Part shown: positions 53,864 to 62,015 of the stretch, piece by piece | Layout of the letters: every line of letters starts with the position of its first letter | Position numbering within the stretch: position 1 is the first letter of the stretch | Virus record (IMG/VR): IMGVR_UViG_3300035182_000466 | Location: 62,001 to 126,000 of that record | Origin: a virus | Length of the DNA stretch: 64,000 nucleotides | Direction: 5' to 3' (one strand) | Program-made: the position numbers and the translations under genes | The notes under the pieces: generated by a model | Databases searched by the model: none | Told to the model about the DNA's origin: nothing | The model's input: only the letters and a program-made list of their open reading frames with translations

Positions 53864-55076
53864 TACTTTATCCATAAAAATGGTAGATATTCCAGGTGTT
53901 CTTGAATATCATTCTTCGACGCATTCTTTCAATTATTGTCCTGAAGTTATACAGACTGAAAGAATAAAATTTGAAGATAGAAATGAAATACAACAAGACT
54001 TCTCGAAAGAATATCTTAATAAACAAAAAGAAGAATCAGATAAAGTACCAATTATAGGTACAGTAACCATTACTAATGAATGTAACATGGGATGTTCTTT
54101 TTGTTATGCTCATAAAAATGAGCAACTAGGAAAAATAAATTTAGACTATCTTATACGATTAAAGGAAAAGCTTCCTAAAGAATGTTTTGATCATCTTATT
54201 TTATCTGGTGGTGAACCATTATTATATTTTGATACGGTTAAGTCAGTAAGAAAGTTATACTCAAAGGTTGTAATATATACTAATGGTAGTCTTTTAACAG
54301 AAGATATTATTAAATGGTGTATAGATACAAAGACATGGTTATACATAACGTTAGATTTTGATATTCCAGATTTTATTGGTCATCACTCTAGTCCTGTAAG
54401 AGATTTACTAGAAAAGTACATTTATAAGTATCCTAAATTGTTAGATATAATATCTTTTGGGACAGTTCTTCCAATAGAAGAACTTATAAATTTGCCTAAG
54501 CTTAGGCAACAACAAAAACCTTTTGAGTCAGGTATATGGAGACTATACAATTTTTTAGATCCAAAAGATAAAAATTATGTAGTTAGTTCTGAAGGTTTTG
54601 ATCTTGAAATGAGTAATATAGAAACTGGTTCTATTAGTCTTCAAGAATCAATATTTTTTAGATATTTGAACTATGTACAAACAGCTTCTACTAATGAATA
54701 CAACTATAGTTGTTGTGGAAATTCATTAGCCCTAACACCCAGTGGAAACTTAACTATCTGTAATGAGTTATCAAGTTTACCTGAGTCTCGTTTAAAAAAT
54801 ACAAAAGTATGGTCAATAGATTCATTAGATTTAGAAGAAGTTAAACAAGAACAATTAAGAGTAGGTAAATACGGTATTAAAAGTTTTTGTGGTTCATGTA
54901 TTATGAAATATTTTTGTTCAGGATTGTGTTGGCAGAAAAAGGGTAATCTTAAACATCAATGTCAAATGGCACGCTTCGGAATAGCATATAGTATGTATTA
55001 TAAGTTTAACTATTTGAATACTAATTCAATACTAAATCCGAATACAAAGTTATCAGAAATCTTAAGAGATAGGTAA
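53856..55076 (+). CDS. Radical-SAM/SPASM protein B
   Basis: The core motif is NECNMGCSFCYA (C76, C80, C83) with LILSGGEPLLYF as the GGE loop. The C-terminal region is a canonical SPASM domain: CCGNSLALTPSGNLTIC, then CGSCIMKYFCSGLC (C-x2-C-x5-C-x3-C) and a final Cys in KHQC, so two auxiliary clusters are expected. Members of this family install thioether, C-C or other links in ribosomal peptides or mature enzymes. It overlaps the methylthiotransferase gene by 8 bases and is a paralogue of the next gene. Confidence 0.9.
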   Translation: MIDTLSIKMVDIPGVLEYHSSTHSFNYCPEVIQTERIKFEDRNEIQQDFSKEYLNKQKEESDKVPIIGTVTITNECNMGCSFCYAHKNEQLGKINLDYLIRLKEKLPKECFDHLILSGGEPLLYFDTVKSVRKLYSKVVIYTNGSLLTEDIIKWCIDTKTWLYITLDFDIPDFIGHHSSPVRDLLEKYIYKYPKLLDIISFGTVLPIEELINLPKLRQQQKPFESGIWRLYNFLDPKDKNYVVSSEGFDLEMSNIETGSISLQESIFFRYLNYVQTASTNEYNYSCCGNSLALTPSGNLTICNELSSLPESRLKNTKVWSIDSLDLEEVKQEQLRVGKYGIKSFCGSCIMKYFCSGLCWQKKGNLKHQCQMARFGIAYSMYYKFNYLNTNSILNPNTKLSEILRDR

Positions 55077-55083
55077 TATATTT

Positions 55084-56352
55084 ATGTCTTCATCAAAAAT
55101 TTTAGTAAATGCTATTGGTATAAAAGATAATTCTACGGGATTTGCTATCTTATATGTTCCAGAATTTCATTTATTTTTAAAGTCTGAAATACGTCAAAAT
55201 AAACCTGTAGAATTTTATACTAATTATTCAATGCCTGTACTTTGTACTCATCAAAATGAGATATATGAAGAGTACAATAAACTAGAAACTCAGGCAGTAA
55301 ATAAAATTCCTAACATAGGTTATGTAATAGTTAATAATGTCTGTAATATGAATTGTACCTTTTGTTATGCTGCGGCTAATACTAATCATAAAAGAGTAGA
55401 CATTTCTGATCTAGAGCACCTGTCTAAGATATTGCCCAAAAATTCGTTTAGAAAAGTAATTATTTCTGGAGGAGAACCTTTATTAGACTTTGATCTTGTA
55501 AAACAAATAAGAACATTTTTTGATGAAATGACTATAAACTCTAATGGAATGCTTCTTACAGAAGATATAGCTAATTGGTTAGTAGAAACAAAGACAAAAA
55601 TGTATATCGCCTTAGATTATGAGATTAAAGATTTTGAAGGACATGACTTTAATGCTAAAGCGCATGTAGAAAGTATAATCGCTAAAGTTCCAGAAGTTCT
55701 TCCATTTATAGAAGTCGCTGTAACTTACCCTAGTGATAAACTAGATGAGTTAAAAGATATTAGAACTCAAAATCTTCCATTTGAAAAAGAACTGACCCAC
55801 GATTTTAATTACATTAAAGGAAAGGATCCTTTAGTTTTAACTAAATCTATATTTGAAAAAGAAATAGAAAGAATAGAAAGAGATGAAATTTCATTACAAG
55901 AATCTATCTTTCATAAACCTCTTAAATATATACGAAATACTTATAACTGGAGACTTAATATAGAGTCATGCTCTCCAGCCGTACATTTAAATCATCTTGG
56001 AGATTTACATCTATGTCAGGTTAGAGCCTCCAATACAAATAGACCTGAAGAGTATGAGAAAGATGTTATCTGTAAAGCTAAAGATTTTAATTTAGACATA
56101 TATAGACAAAGATCCAACAAAGATAAAAAGATTGGAGTTTGCACAATAGATAAAAATTGTAACTGTAGATGGTTTTGTGGAAATATATGTTGGGCTAATA
56201 TAAAACATAATAAACATAATTGTGAAGTTCTTAAATACTCGTTATTCTATTCTATGTATTTAGTTCATAATTATCTTTCTATGGAAGGTTTTAGTTTATT
56301 AAATTTAGATAGATTTTTCAATTCAAAACTAAAAGGATTGAACTATGTCTGA
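55084..56352 (+). CDS. Radical-SAM/SPASM protein C
   Basis: NVCNMNCTFCYA (C87, C91, C94) and VIISGGEPLLDF define the radical-SAM core. The C-terminal cysteines (SCSPAVHLNHLGDLHLC, then NCNCRWFCGNIC and KHNC) resemble SPASM but with altered spacing in the second group. Strong similarity to protein B, for example ISLQESIF in both, shows a tandem duplication with divergence, suggesting distinct sites or substrates. It starts 7 bases after protein B and its end overlaps the giant Ig-repeat gene by 8 bases. Confidence 0.88.
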   Translation: MSSSKILVNAIGIKDNSTGFAILYVPEFHLFLKSEIRQNKPVEFYTNYSMPVLCTHQNEIYEEYNKLETQAVNKIPNIGYVIVNNVCNMNCTFCYAAANTNHKRVDISDLEHLSKILPKNSFRKVIISGGEPLLDFDLVKQIRTFFDEMTINSNGMLLTEDIANWLVETKTKMYIALDYEIKDFEGHDFNAKAHVESIIAKVPEVLPFIEVAVTYPSDKLDELKDIRTQNLPFEKELTHDFNYIKGKDPLVLTKSIFEKEIERIERDEISLQESIFHKPLKYIRNTYNWRLNIESCSPAVHLNHLGDLHLCQVRASNTNRPEEYEKDVICKAKDFNLDIYRQRSNKDKKIGVCTIDKNCNCRWFCGNICWANIKHNKHNCEVLKYSLFYSMYLVHNYLSMEGFSLLNLDRFFNSKLKGLNYV

Positions 56353-59300
56353 TATTCGTCCTGTACTAAGTATTTTAGAAAAACCTGAAACCTTAAATAA
56401 AAGTAAGCAATGTTCTTTTACCTTTAAGTCATCTAAACCTTTGAAATATGTCTGGTGTGTTTTGGATAATAATCCAAGTTTTAAACTATATCCATCAAAA
56501 GATTATCCAGAAGGTGATATTGCTATTTTATCTTTAACCTATGATGATTCTGATGATAGAGTTAAACACGAGCTAACAGTTCAAGCAGTAGATACAGATG
56601 ATAATCTTGAGATATATAAAAATGTAATAGTTTGGACTAATGTTTTTATACCTATACAGTCTACATTAGTAGAACATCCTTCTGATCCAGATTTAGACTT
56701 AGCAAGTTATTTTCTAATTACTACAAATAAAACTGTATTGGGAGTAAGATATTCCTTAAATAATAATCCTTATGTTTTTGTCAAACCTTCAGATAGAGTT
56801 TCTGATAACAAGACAGTAGATATTTCATTATATGATCTATCAGAAAGATCATATACGATAAGATATAAAGCTGTAGATGAATTTGGATTCGAAGAATTAA
56901 CTGAACATGAATTTACTTGGAATAAAGTAGTACGTCCTATTACTACAATAGTAAATATATCTGAAACAAACGATCCAAAAGTAATAGAGTTATCTGTAAA
57001 TAAACAAGTTGCATATATTGAAAGTTATCATTATTACGGTGAAGATAAAGAATCTTTTAGCGAAATTTGTTCAGAAGTAAACTCCTCTGGACAAGAAAGA
57101 TTCTACTTTAGAATACCACAACCTTTTGAAGGTAAAAATGAAGTACAATTTACAGCTGTAGATACTAAAGGTTACAGAGAATTAGAACCCGTTGTTTATA
57201 CTTGGTATGAAGATAAAACAGTTTTATATTCTACCTTTATTGAGACACCAGCAAAAGTATCACAGATTACAGATTCTAAATTTACTATTGTAACTAATAA
57301 ACCAGTCGATCATATAGAATATACTTTAGACGATCAACCGGAGAATAAAATATACCCTTGGCCTGAAGATGTAACTAATAAAACGTTCAAGATAACATTT
57401 ACATCTATGCAAGAAGGGTTTCATAATCTATCTATAAGAGCAGTAGATGGGTCTGGATATTTGGAGGATGAGGCACGTGTTTATTCATGGAAAGTAGAAG
57501 ATCCACCAGTTTCAAATATAATAAAGTACCCAATTAGTCCTAGTACAGAATCAACTGCTACCTTTAAAATTGTTGCTAACAAACCATTGAGTCATGCATT
57601 ATACTCGTTGAACGGATCGTCTTGGAAAGTATTTAATATAGATCCTAATGACTCAACTAAGACAAGTGCAAGTATAACAATATCTAATTTAAAAAATGGC
57701 GATTATACTATACAGATAAAAGCAGTAGATTTATTTGGAGCTGTGGAGAGAGAATCAACTGAAAAATCTTGGAGTGTAGAAGGTATTGAAGTTGTTTATC
57801 CAAATGTAGGATATGGTTCATCTAAAACAATCTTACCAGATGGAGTTACAGAAGCATTTAGATTTCACCCATCTCCAGGTGTATATTTTCCAGAGAGCTT
57901 ACTTGAGTTACCATCTGTTAGATCAATAATATATCCAGATACATTTATTGTAACATTTCCCGAAAAGTTTTCTAATCAAACTTCAGGAGTATTTACATTT
58001 TCATCTACTAGAATTGGAGCAACCTACCAGATTAGTTTAGATGGTTCTGAGTGGAAAGATGTAGGTAATCTATATAAATTTAATGATCTAGTTTTAGGCT
58101 CTCATTTACTTAAAGTTAGATCTATAGATAGAGCTGGGAATATTGATCCATCACCAGCAGAGTATTCTTGGAGTATAGACACTAAAAAACCAGTTTCTAC
58201 CTTTGTAGAAACTCCACCTAATATATCTATCTCACAGGAAGCATCTATAAGAATAGAGGTAGATAAACCAGTTCAGTACGAGTTGTACTCTTTAGATAAT
58301 TCTATATGGTTAAAGTCTTATCCTTTAGAGTCAGATCCAGATAATAGAACGATATTAGTAGAATTATATAATCTAAATTCTGGACCGCATAATTTTAGAG
58401 TAAAGGCTTGTGATATATATGGTAATATAGAAGTACCAGAAAAGTATTATAACTGGTTTGTAAATACAGATAGGACTCCACCTGATACTATTATAACTAC
58501 TATAATTCCTGAATATACTAATAAAGTTAACTGGGATATAGACTTTATGTCACCTAAACTTGGTTGCACTTTTGAAGTAGCTTTAGACGTAACATTATCT
58601 AATACAGATATACGATATGGTGAATGGGTGTCTGCGAAAAGTCCTTATATTCTTTCTGATTTAGCTGATGGACATTATGTGATAAAGGTTAGAGCGATTG
58701 ATCTATTTGGAGATATAGATGTTACACCTGCTCAATTAGCTTGGAATATAGATACAGTTCCACCAAAATTATTTTTTGTTACAAAGCCGACAGGACCAAA
58801 TGGAACATTTGAAGTTGTCTCAAATAAAACAAATTGCAGCTATCATTTTATTTATAATGATAGTGATACAGAAAACGTAGTATACAGTCCTATCATACCA
58901 TATAGCAATTTACCTGAAGGAGTTAATATTGTAAAAATTTATGCTAAAGATATGGCAGGAAATTCTGGAGATGTTATTTCTTATACTTGGACTATTGATT
59001 CAGTAACACCTAATACCTTTATTGATACTTATCCAATAGATAATAGCTCAAGTGGGCAGTTTACTTATCACGCAGATAAACCTAATTGTGTCTTTGAAGT
59101 TACTTTGGACTCAGTTACAAGTTTTAAAGAAAGTCCTTTTACTTTCACTAATTTATCTTCAGGTTTTCATACCTTTTCAGTTAGAGCAAAGGACTTAAAT
59201 GGAAATTTTGATGTTAATCCCAAAACATATACTTGGGAAGTAAAGATTTTAAGTACGATAACTGTTACAGTTTTTAATGCAATTAATGCTAAAGCTATCT

Positions 59301-59920
59301 CAGGTGCACTTGTATCTATAGACACTGGAGAATCTAGTAATACAAATACTTCTGGTGAAGCTAAGTTTACTAGTATAAAGGCAGGACTTAGAACAGTCAC
59401 AATCGCTAAAGATCAATTTGTTACAGAAACCGTAACAGTTACTTTAACTGAAGCTGCGATAGCAATAACTGTTTTATTATCGCCCTCTCTATGGGATGGT
59501 GCCTATCGTGCTGTATTACGTTGGGGTTACAAACCTTCTGACTTAGATATCCATATGTATGTACCATCAGGATCAACTTACATAGACCGTAACTGGGCTA
59601 ATAAAGGAAGTGAAATTTCCACACCATCTGGATGGCTAGACATAGATGATACTGATGGTTATGGTCCAGAAACTGTTACTGCTAAAACTCCAAATATAGG
59701 TATTTATCAAATATGGGTGTACAATTATTCTCAAACACCAGATATAACATCTTCAAATGCTGAAGTTAGTATATACTCAGACCAAGGAAAACAGCGTACT
59801 TATAAAGTACCTTTAAACTTAGGTACAGGATATAAAGCTTGGCATATATGTGATATCGACTGTGTAAACAAAATTATAACTGATGTAAATTTATTAAGAA
59901 CAAATCTACCAAATATATAG
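56345..59920 (+). CDS. Giant Ig-repeat adhesin with CarboxypepD_reg and DUF2135-like end
   Basis: At 1191 residues this is the largest protein in the window. About ten Ig-like repeats of 85-100 residues fill residues 1-970, each with a YSLDNSIW or similar core and a closing YSWSID-type strand, related to those in the fibre gene at 25373. Residues about 975-1045 resemble a carboxypeptidase regulatory-like domain (ISGALVSIDTGESSNTN). The last 140 residues (LRWGYKPSDLDIHMYVPSG) resemble DUF2135. It is coupled to the radical-SAM operon and could be a substrate. Confidence 0.75.
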   Translation: MSDIRPVLSILEKPETLNKSKQCSFTFKSSKPLKYVWCVLDNNPSFKLYPSKDYPEGDIAILSLTYDDSDDRVKHELTVQAVDTDDNLEIYKNVIVWTNVFIPIQSTLVEHPSDPDLDLASYFLITTNKTVLGVRYSLNNNPYVFVKPSDRVSDNKTVDISLYDLSERSYTIRYKAVDEFGFEELTEHEFTWNKVVRPITTIVNISETNDPKVIELSVNKQVAYIESYHYYGEDKESFSEICSEVNSSGQERFYFRIPQPFEGKNEVQFTAVDTKGYRELEPVVYTWYEDKTVLYSTFIETPAKVSQITDSKFTIVTNKPVDHIEYTLDDQPENKIYPWPEDVTNKTFKITFTSMQEGFHNLSIRAVDGSGYLEDEARVYSWKVEDPPVSNIIKYPISPSTESTATFKIVANKPLSHALYSLNGSSWKVFNIDPNDSTKTSASITISNLKNGDYTIQIKAVDLFGAVERESTEKSWSVEGIEVVYPNVGYGSSKTILPDGVTEAFRFHPSPGVYFPESLLELPSVRSIIYPDTFIVTFPEKFSNQTSGVFTFSSTRIGATYQISLDGSEWKDVGNLYKFNDLVLGSHLLKVRSIDRAGNIDPSPAEYSWSIDTKKPVSTFVETPPNISISQEASIRIEVDKPVQYELYSLDNSIWLKSYPLESDPDNRTILVELYNLNSGPHNFRVKACDIYGNIEVPEKYYNWFVNTDRTPPDTIITTIIPEYTNKVNWDIDFMSPKLGCTFEVALDVTLSNTDIRYGEWVSAKSPYILSDLADGHYVIKVRAIDLFGDIDVTPAQLAWNIDTVPPKLFFVTKPTGPNGTFEVVSNKTNCSYHFIYNDSDTENVVYSPIIPYSNLPEGVNIVKIYAKDMAGNSGDVISYTWTIDSVTPNTFIDTYPIDNSSSGQFTYHADKPNCVFEVTLDSVTSFKESPFTFTNLSSGFHTFSVRAKDLNGNFDVNPKTYTWEVKILSTITVTVFNAINAKAISGALVSIDTGESSNTNTSGEAKFTSIKAGLRTVTIAKDQFVTETVTVTLTEAAIAITVLLSPSLWDGAYRAVLRWGYKPSDLDIHMYVPSGSTYIDRNWANKGSEISTPSGWLDIDDTDGYGPETVTAKTPNIGIYQIWVYNYSQTPDITSSNAEVSIYSDQGKQRTYKVPLNLGTGYKAWHICDIDCVNKIITDVNLLRTNLPNI

Positions 59921-59940
59921 TAGTATAATACGAGGACTTT

Positions 59941-60159
59941 ATGACAACTATTTTAGATCCTTATTACACTTTATTAAGTCAATATTACAATAATTATGAT
60001 CTATTCATATCTAAGTGTAAAGATAGTGGTTTAACAGTCTTAACCATAGTAGAGTTTAAAGATAAAATAAATACTTTATTTCCTAAAACTAGTAACGTTC
60101 ATAGAACACCTGTTACTCGTTCTCCACGAAGTTGCTGTGGAGGTGGAGCATCTCGTTGA
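59941..60159 (+). CDS. Small protein with Cys-Cys-Gly tail (candidate modification substrate)
   Basis: This 72-residue protein has a Tyr-rich helical N-terminus (YYTLLSQYYNNYD), a middle helix (VEFKDKINTLF) and a basic, unstructured end RSPRSCCGGGASR with C65-C66. Its leader-plus-short-Cys/Gly-tail layout resembles RiPP precursor peptides, and it lies just downstream of the radical-SAM cassette. It could equally be an ordinary small virion protein. AGGAC serves as a modest ribosome site. Confidence 0.5.
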   Translation: MTTILDPYYTLLSQYYNNYDLFISKCKDSGLTVLTIVEFKDKINTLFPKTSNVHRTPVTRSPRSCCGGGASR

Positions 60160-60165
60160 ACTATG

Positions 60166-60193
60166 TAATTTATTATGTAGTTAATATATTAAC
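60166..60193 (+). promoter_or_regulatory. Possible regulatory site before lysis genes
   Basis: The gap holds TAATTTATTATG, a partial match to the recurring intergenic motif, followed by a 14-base perfect palindrome GTTAATATATTAAC (60180-60193) directly upstream of the ribosome site AAAAGGAGA. Together they could form a promoter and operator controlling the lysis genes. All inferred. Confidence 0.35.
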
Positions 60194-60208
60194 AAAAGGA
60201 GAATGGAA

Positions 60209-60586
60209 ATGGAAGACAATACTACTAAAACTGAAGAAAACGTAACTGCAAGTGAGGAAAAGCCAAGTGAGGAAAAGAAACAACAACCATTTATTAACCA
60301 TAATACTTTTGCATTAGCTTTTGTTATTATAACGGTAGTATATATTACACTAGTGTTTAAGTATTTTAATCCTACTACTGGTCCTGAGTACGGAACTGCA
60401 CTTAGAATAAGTGCAAGTTCTATGCAGTCTACAGCTTTATGGTTTATCTCTGCATTAGGTTTTGTGATTACTCTAAATGGTCTTAAATTCGATGTTTATA
60501 AAGAAATAGTAGATGAGCATAATATAGCATTAGCTCTTTTAGTTGGTTTTGCATGGTTAGCTCTTGCTTTAGTTATAGCACTATAA
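60209..60586 (+). CDS. Three-span membrane protein, holin candidate
   Basis: I prefer the second of two close ATGs (MEDNTTKTEEN) because GGAG is 7 bases upstream; the first is too near the site. A charged, Glu/Lys-rich N-terminus of about 30 residues is followed by three hydrophobic segments (about 34-52, 74-90 and 106-125). The size of 125 residues and three spans fit a class I holin. It lies 12 bases upstream of a secreted peptidoglycan hydrolase. The role is inferred from topology and neighbour. Confidence 0.55.
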   Translation: MEDNTTKTEENVTASEEKPSEEKKQQPFINHNTFALAFVIITVVYITLVFKYFNPTTGPEYGTALRISASSMQSTALWFISALGFVITLNGLKFDVYKEIVDEHNIALALLVGFAWLALALVIAL

Positions 60587-60598
60587 CTGGAATTAAAG

Positions 60599-61249
60599 AT
60601 GAAGAAGTTAATCTTGTTAATTTTAACTTTCTTGTTTTTATTTTCAGTACCTAACGTAGTATTTTCTGGACCTTATGATCTAGAGGTCTTAAAGAAAGCA
60701 GAATCTTACTTATATGTAAGAGAGCTTAATCCTATTAATGGTAATAGAAGTCCAGAGATAGATATGTGGCTTAAGTATGTAGGGCTACCACCTGGATTAT
60801 CTTATTGTGTTACTTTCAATGTCTATTGTGTTGGTAGTGTCTATGAAGCACATGGCAAAAGAAATCCTTTACCAAAAATTGGAAGAGTATCAACATTGCT
60901 AAAAATAGTAAAAAAAGATAAGTATGCTTTTACTGTAGTACCTGCAAAAGATGTAGAATATGGTTCGTATATTCTAAAACCTGGGATGATAGCTATTTGG
61001 TCTAACAATAAAAAATTAGATGGTTCTGGTTTAGATAAGTATGATTGGGCCGGTCATGCAGAGTTTGTAACAAGTCCGCTGGTTAAATCTAAATTTGGTT
61101 CTATTGGGGCTAACACTATAGGTGTAGATGACATACGTTCACAAAGAGAGCAAGCTAAGACTGGACCTGTAGGTGGAGTTTATAGAAAAAGTAGAAACAT
61201 AAGTAAACTTAAATCTTTTAATACAGAAGCATTTATTAAAATAAATTAA
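60599..61249 (+). CDS. Secreted CHAP/NlpC-like endolysin
   Basis: A clear Sec signal sequence is present: two Lys, a long hydrophobic core (LILLILTFLFLFSV) and a probable cleavage after VVFSG near residue 24. The mature part resembles CHAP or NlpC/P60 amidases: C70 in LSYCVTFNVYCVG as nucleophile, PGMIAIWSN strand, H153 in WAGHAEFV, and N172 in SIGANTIG. It should cut peptidoglycan peptides or amide bonds after export. With the membrane protein just upstream it probably forms the lysis cassette. Confidence 0.78.
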   Translation: MKKLILLILTFLFLFSVPNVVFSGPYDLEVLKKAESYLYVRELNPINGNRSPEIDMWLKYVGLPPGLSYCVTFNVYCVGSVYEAHGKRNPLPKIGRVSTLLKIVKKDKYAFTVVPAKDVEYGSYILKPGMIAIWSNNKKLDGSGLDKYDWAGHAEFVTSPLVKSKFGSIGANTIGVDDIRSQREQAKTGPVGGVYRKSRNISKLKSFNTEAFIKIN

Positions 61250-61264
61250 CATAAGAGGTGTATG

Positions 61265-61693
61265 ATGCCCGAAGCAAGTAGAATTTTTATATCTGGACCA
61301 ATGATGTTCCAAGTAGACCAATATCTTATGACTCGGTATAAACTAGATCCAGTAGCTGCATCTACTACTCAAAGTTTTAGATTAGATTTAACTAGTACAA
61401 AAGGCGTTTTAATTTCTGTTAAAGTTCAGTGTTTATCTACTTCTTATGATGTTTATATCATGCCTTTTGAAAATGTAGACATAGATTCTTTAATGACAAT
61501 TTATAGAAAAACTGACATAAATAAACTATTAGAAGATACAAATTTATCTTCATTTTGGGCTAAGTTTAATCCTTTTCATTCACAGAAGTATGGAGAATTA
61601 GATACAGATAAGTGTCTATACTTTAAGATTGAAAATAAAGCTGAAGATACTGGAGATATTTATGTAGAACTTATTTATAGAGTAGCATTATAA
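61265..61693 (+). CDS. Hypothetical beta-rich protein (142 aa)
   Basis: AGAGGTG precedes two adjacent ATGs; the second has better spacing and is used. The protein has strands such as TKGVLISVKVQCLSTSYDVYI and a final GDIYVELIYRVAL that look like a small beta-sandwich, reminiscent of minor virion proteins. No family is recognised. It is separated by 15 bases from the endolysin and abuts the next gene directly. Confidence 0.5.
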   Translation: MPEASRIFISGPMMFQVDQYLMTRYKLDPVAASTTQSFRLDLTSTKGVLISVKVQCLSTSYDVYIMPFENVDIDSLMTIYRKTDINKLLEDTNLSSFWAKFNPFHSQKYGELDTDKCLYFKIENKAEDTGDIYVELIYRVAL

Positions 61694-62005
61694 ATGACTT
61701 CTTCTTGTTCAATAATACTTTTATTTGTTAAACAGGTTTTTGAAGTATATGCTATTACTTTGATTTTAGCTAGTAGTTCTATCTTAGAACCTTTTAGATA
61801 TGTTATTATAAAAAGATACCCAGGTCTTTACAGTCCGTTAAACTCATGGATAAAAGCTCCATTAGTTTATGAAAAACACTTTATCGAGTGTAGGATGTGT
61901 ATGGGATTCTGGGTATCTTTGTTTAGTTGTATTTATTATAACAATCTAAGCTATTTTGTAGTTGTTTTTGGTATAAGCTATTTTATTTGTACTCAAGAAA
62001 GGTAG
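61694..62005 (+). CDS. Small membrane protein with CxxC near C-terminus (DUF1360-like)
   Basis: The 103-residue protein has two or three hydrophobic segments (about 5-27 and 70-99) and the motif IECRMCMGFWVSLF (C66, C69). The 'CxxC-x-GFW' pattern is typical of small inner-membrane proteins of the DUF1360 type found in many phages and bacilli. Its ATG follows directly on the preceding TAA, so expression is probably coupled. A lysis role (spanin or holin accessory) is possible but unsupported. Confidence 0.55.
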   Translation: MTSSCSIILLFVKQVFEVYAITLILASSSILEPFRYVIIKRYPGLYSPLNSWIKAPLVYEKHFIECRMCMGFWVSLFSCIYYNNLSYFVVVFGISYFICTQER

Positions 62006-62015
62006 GTAGACAAAG

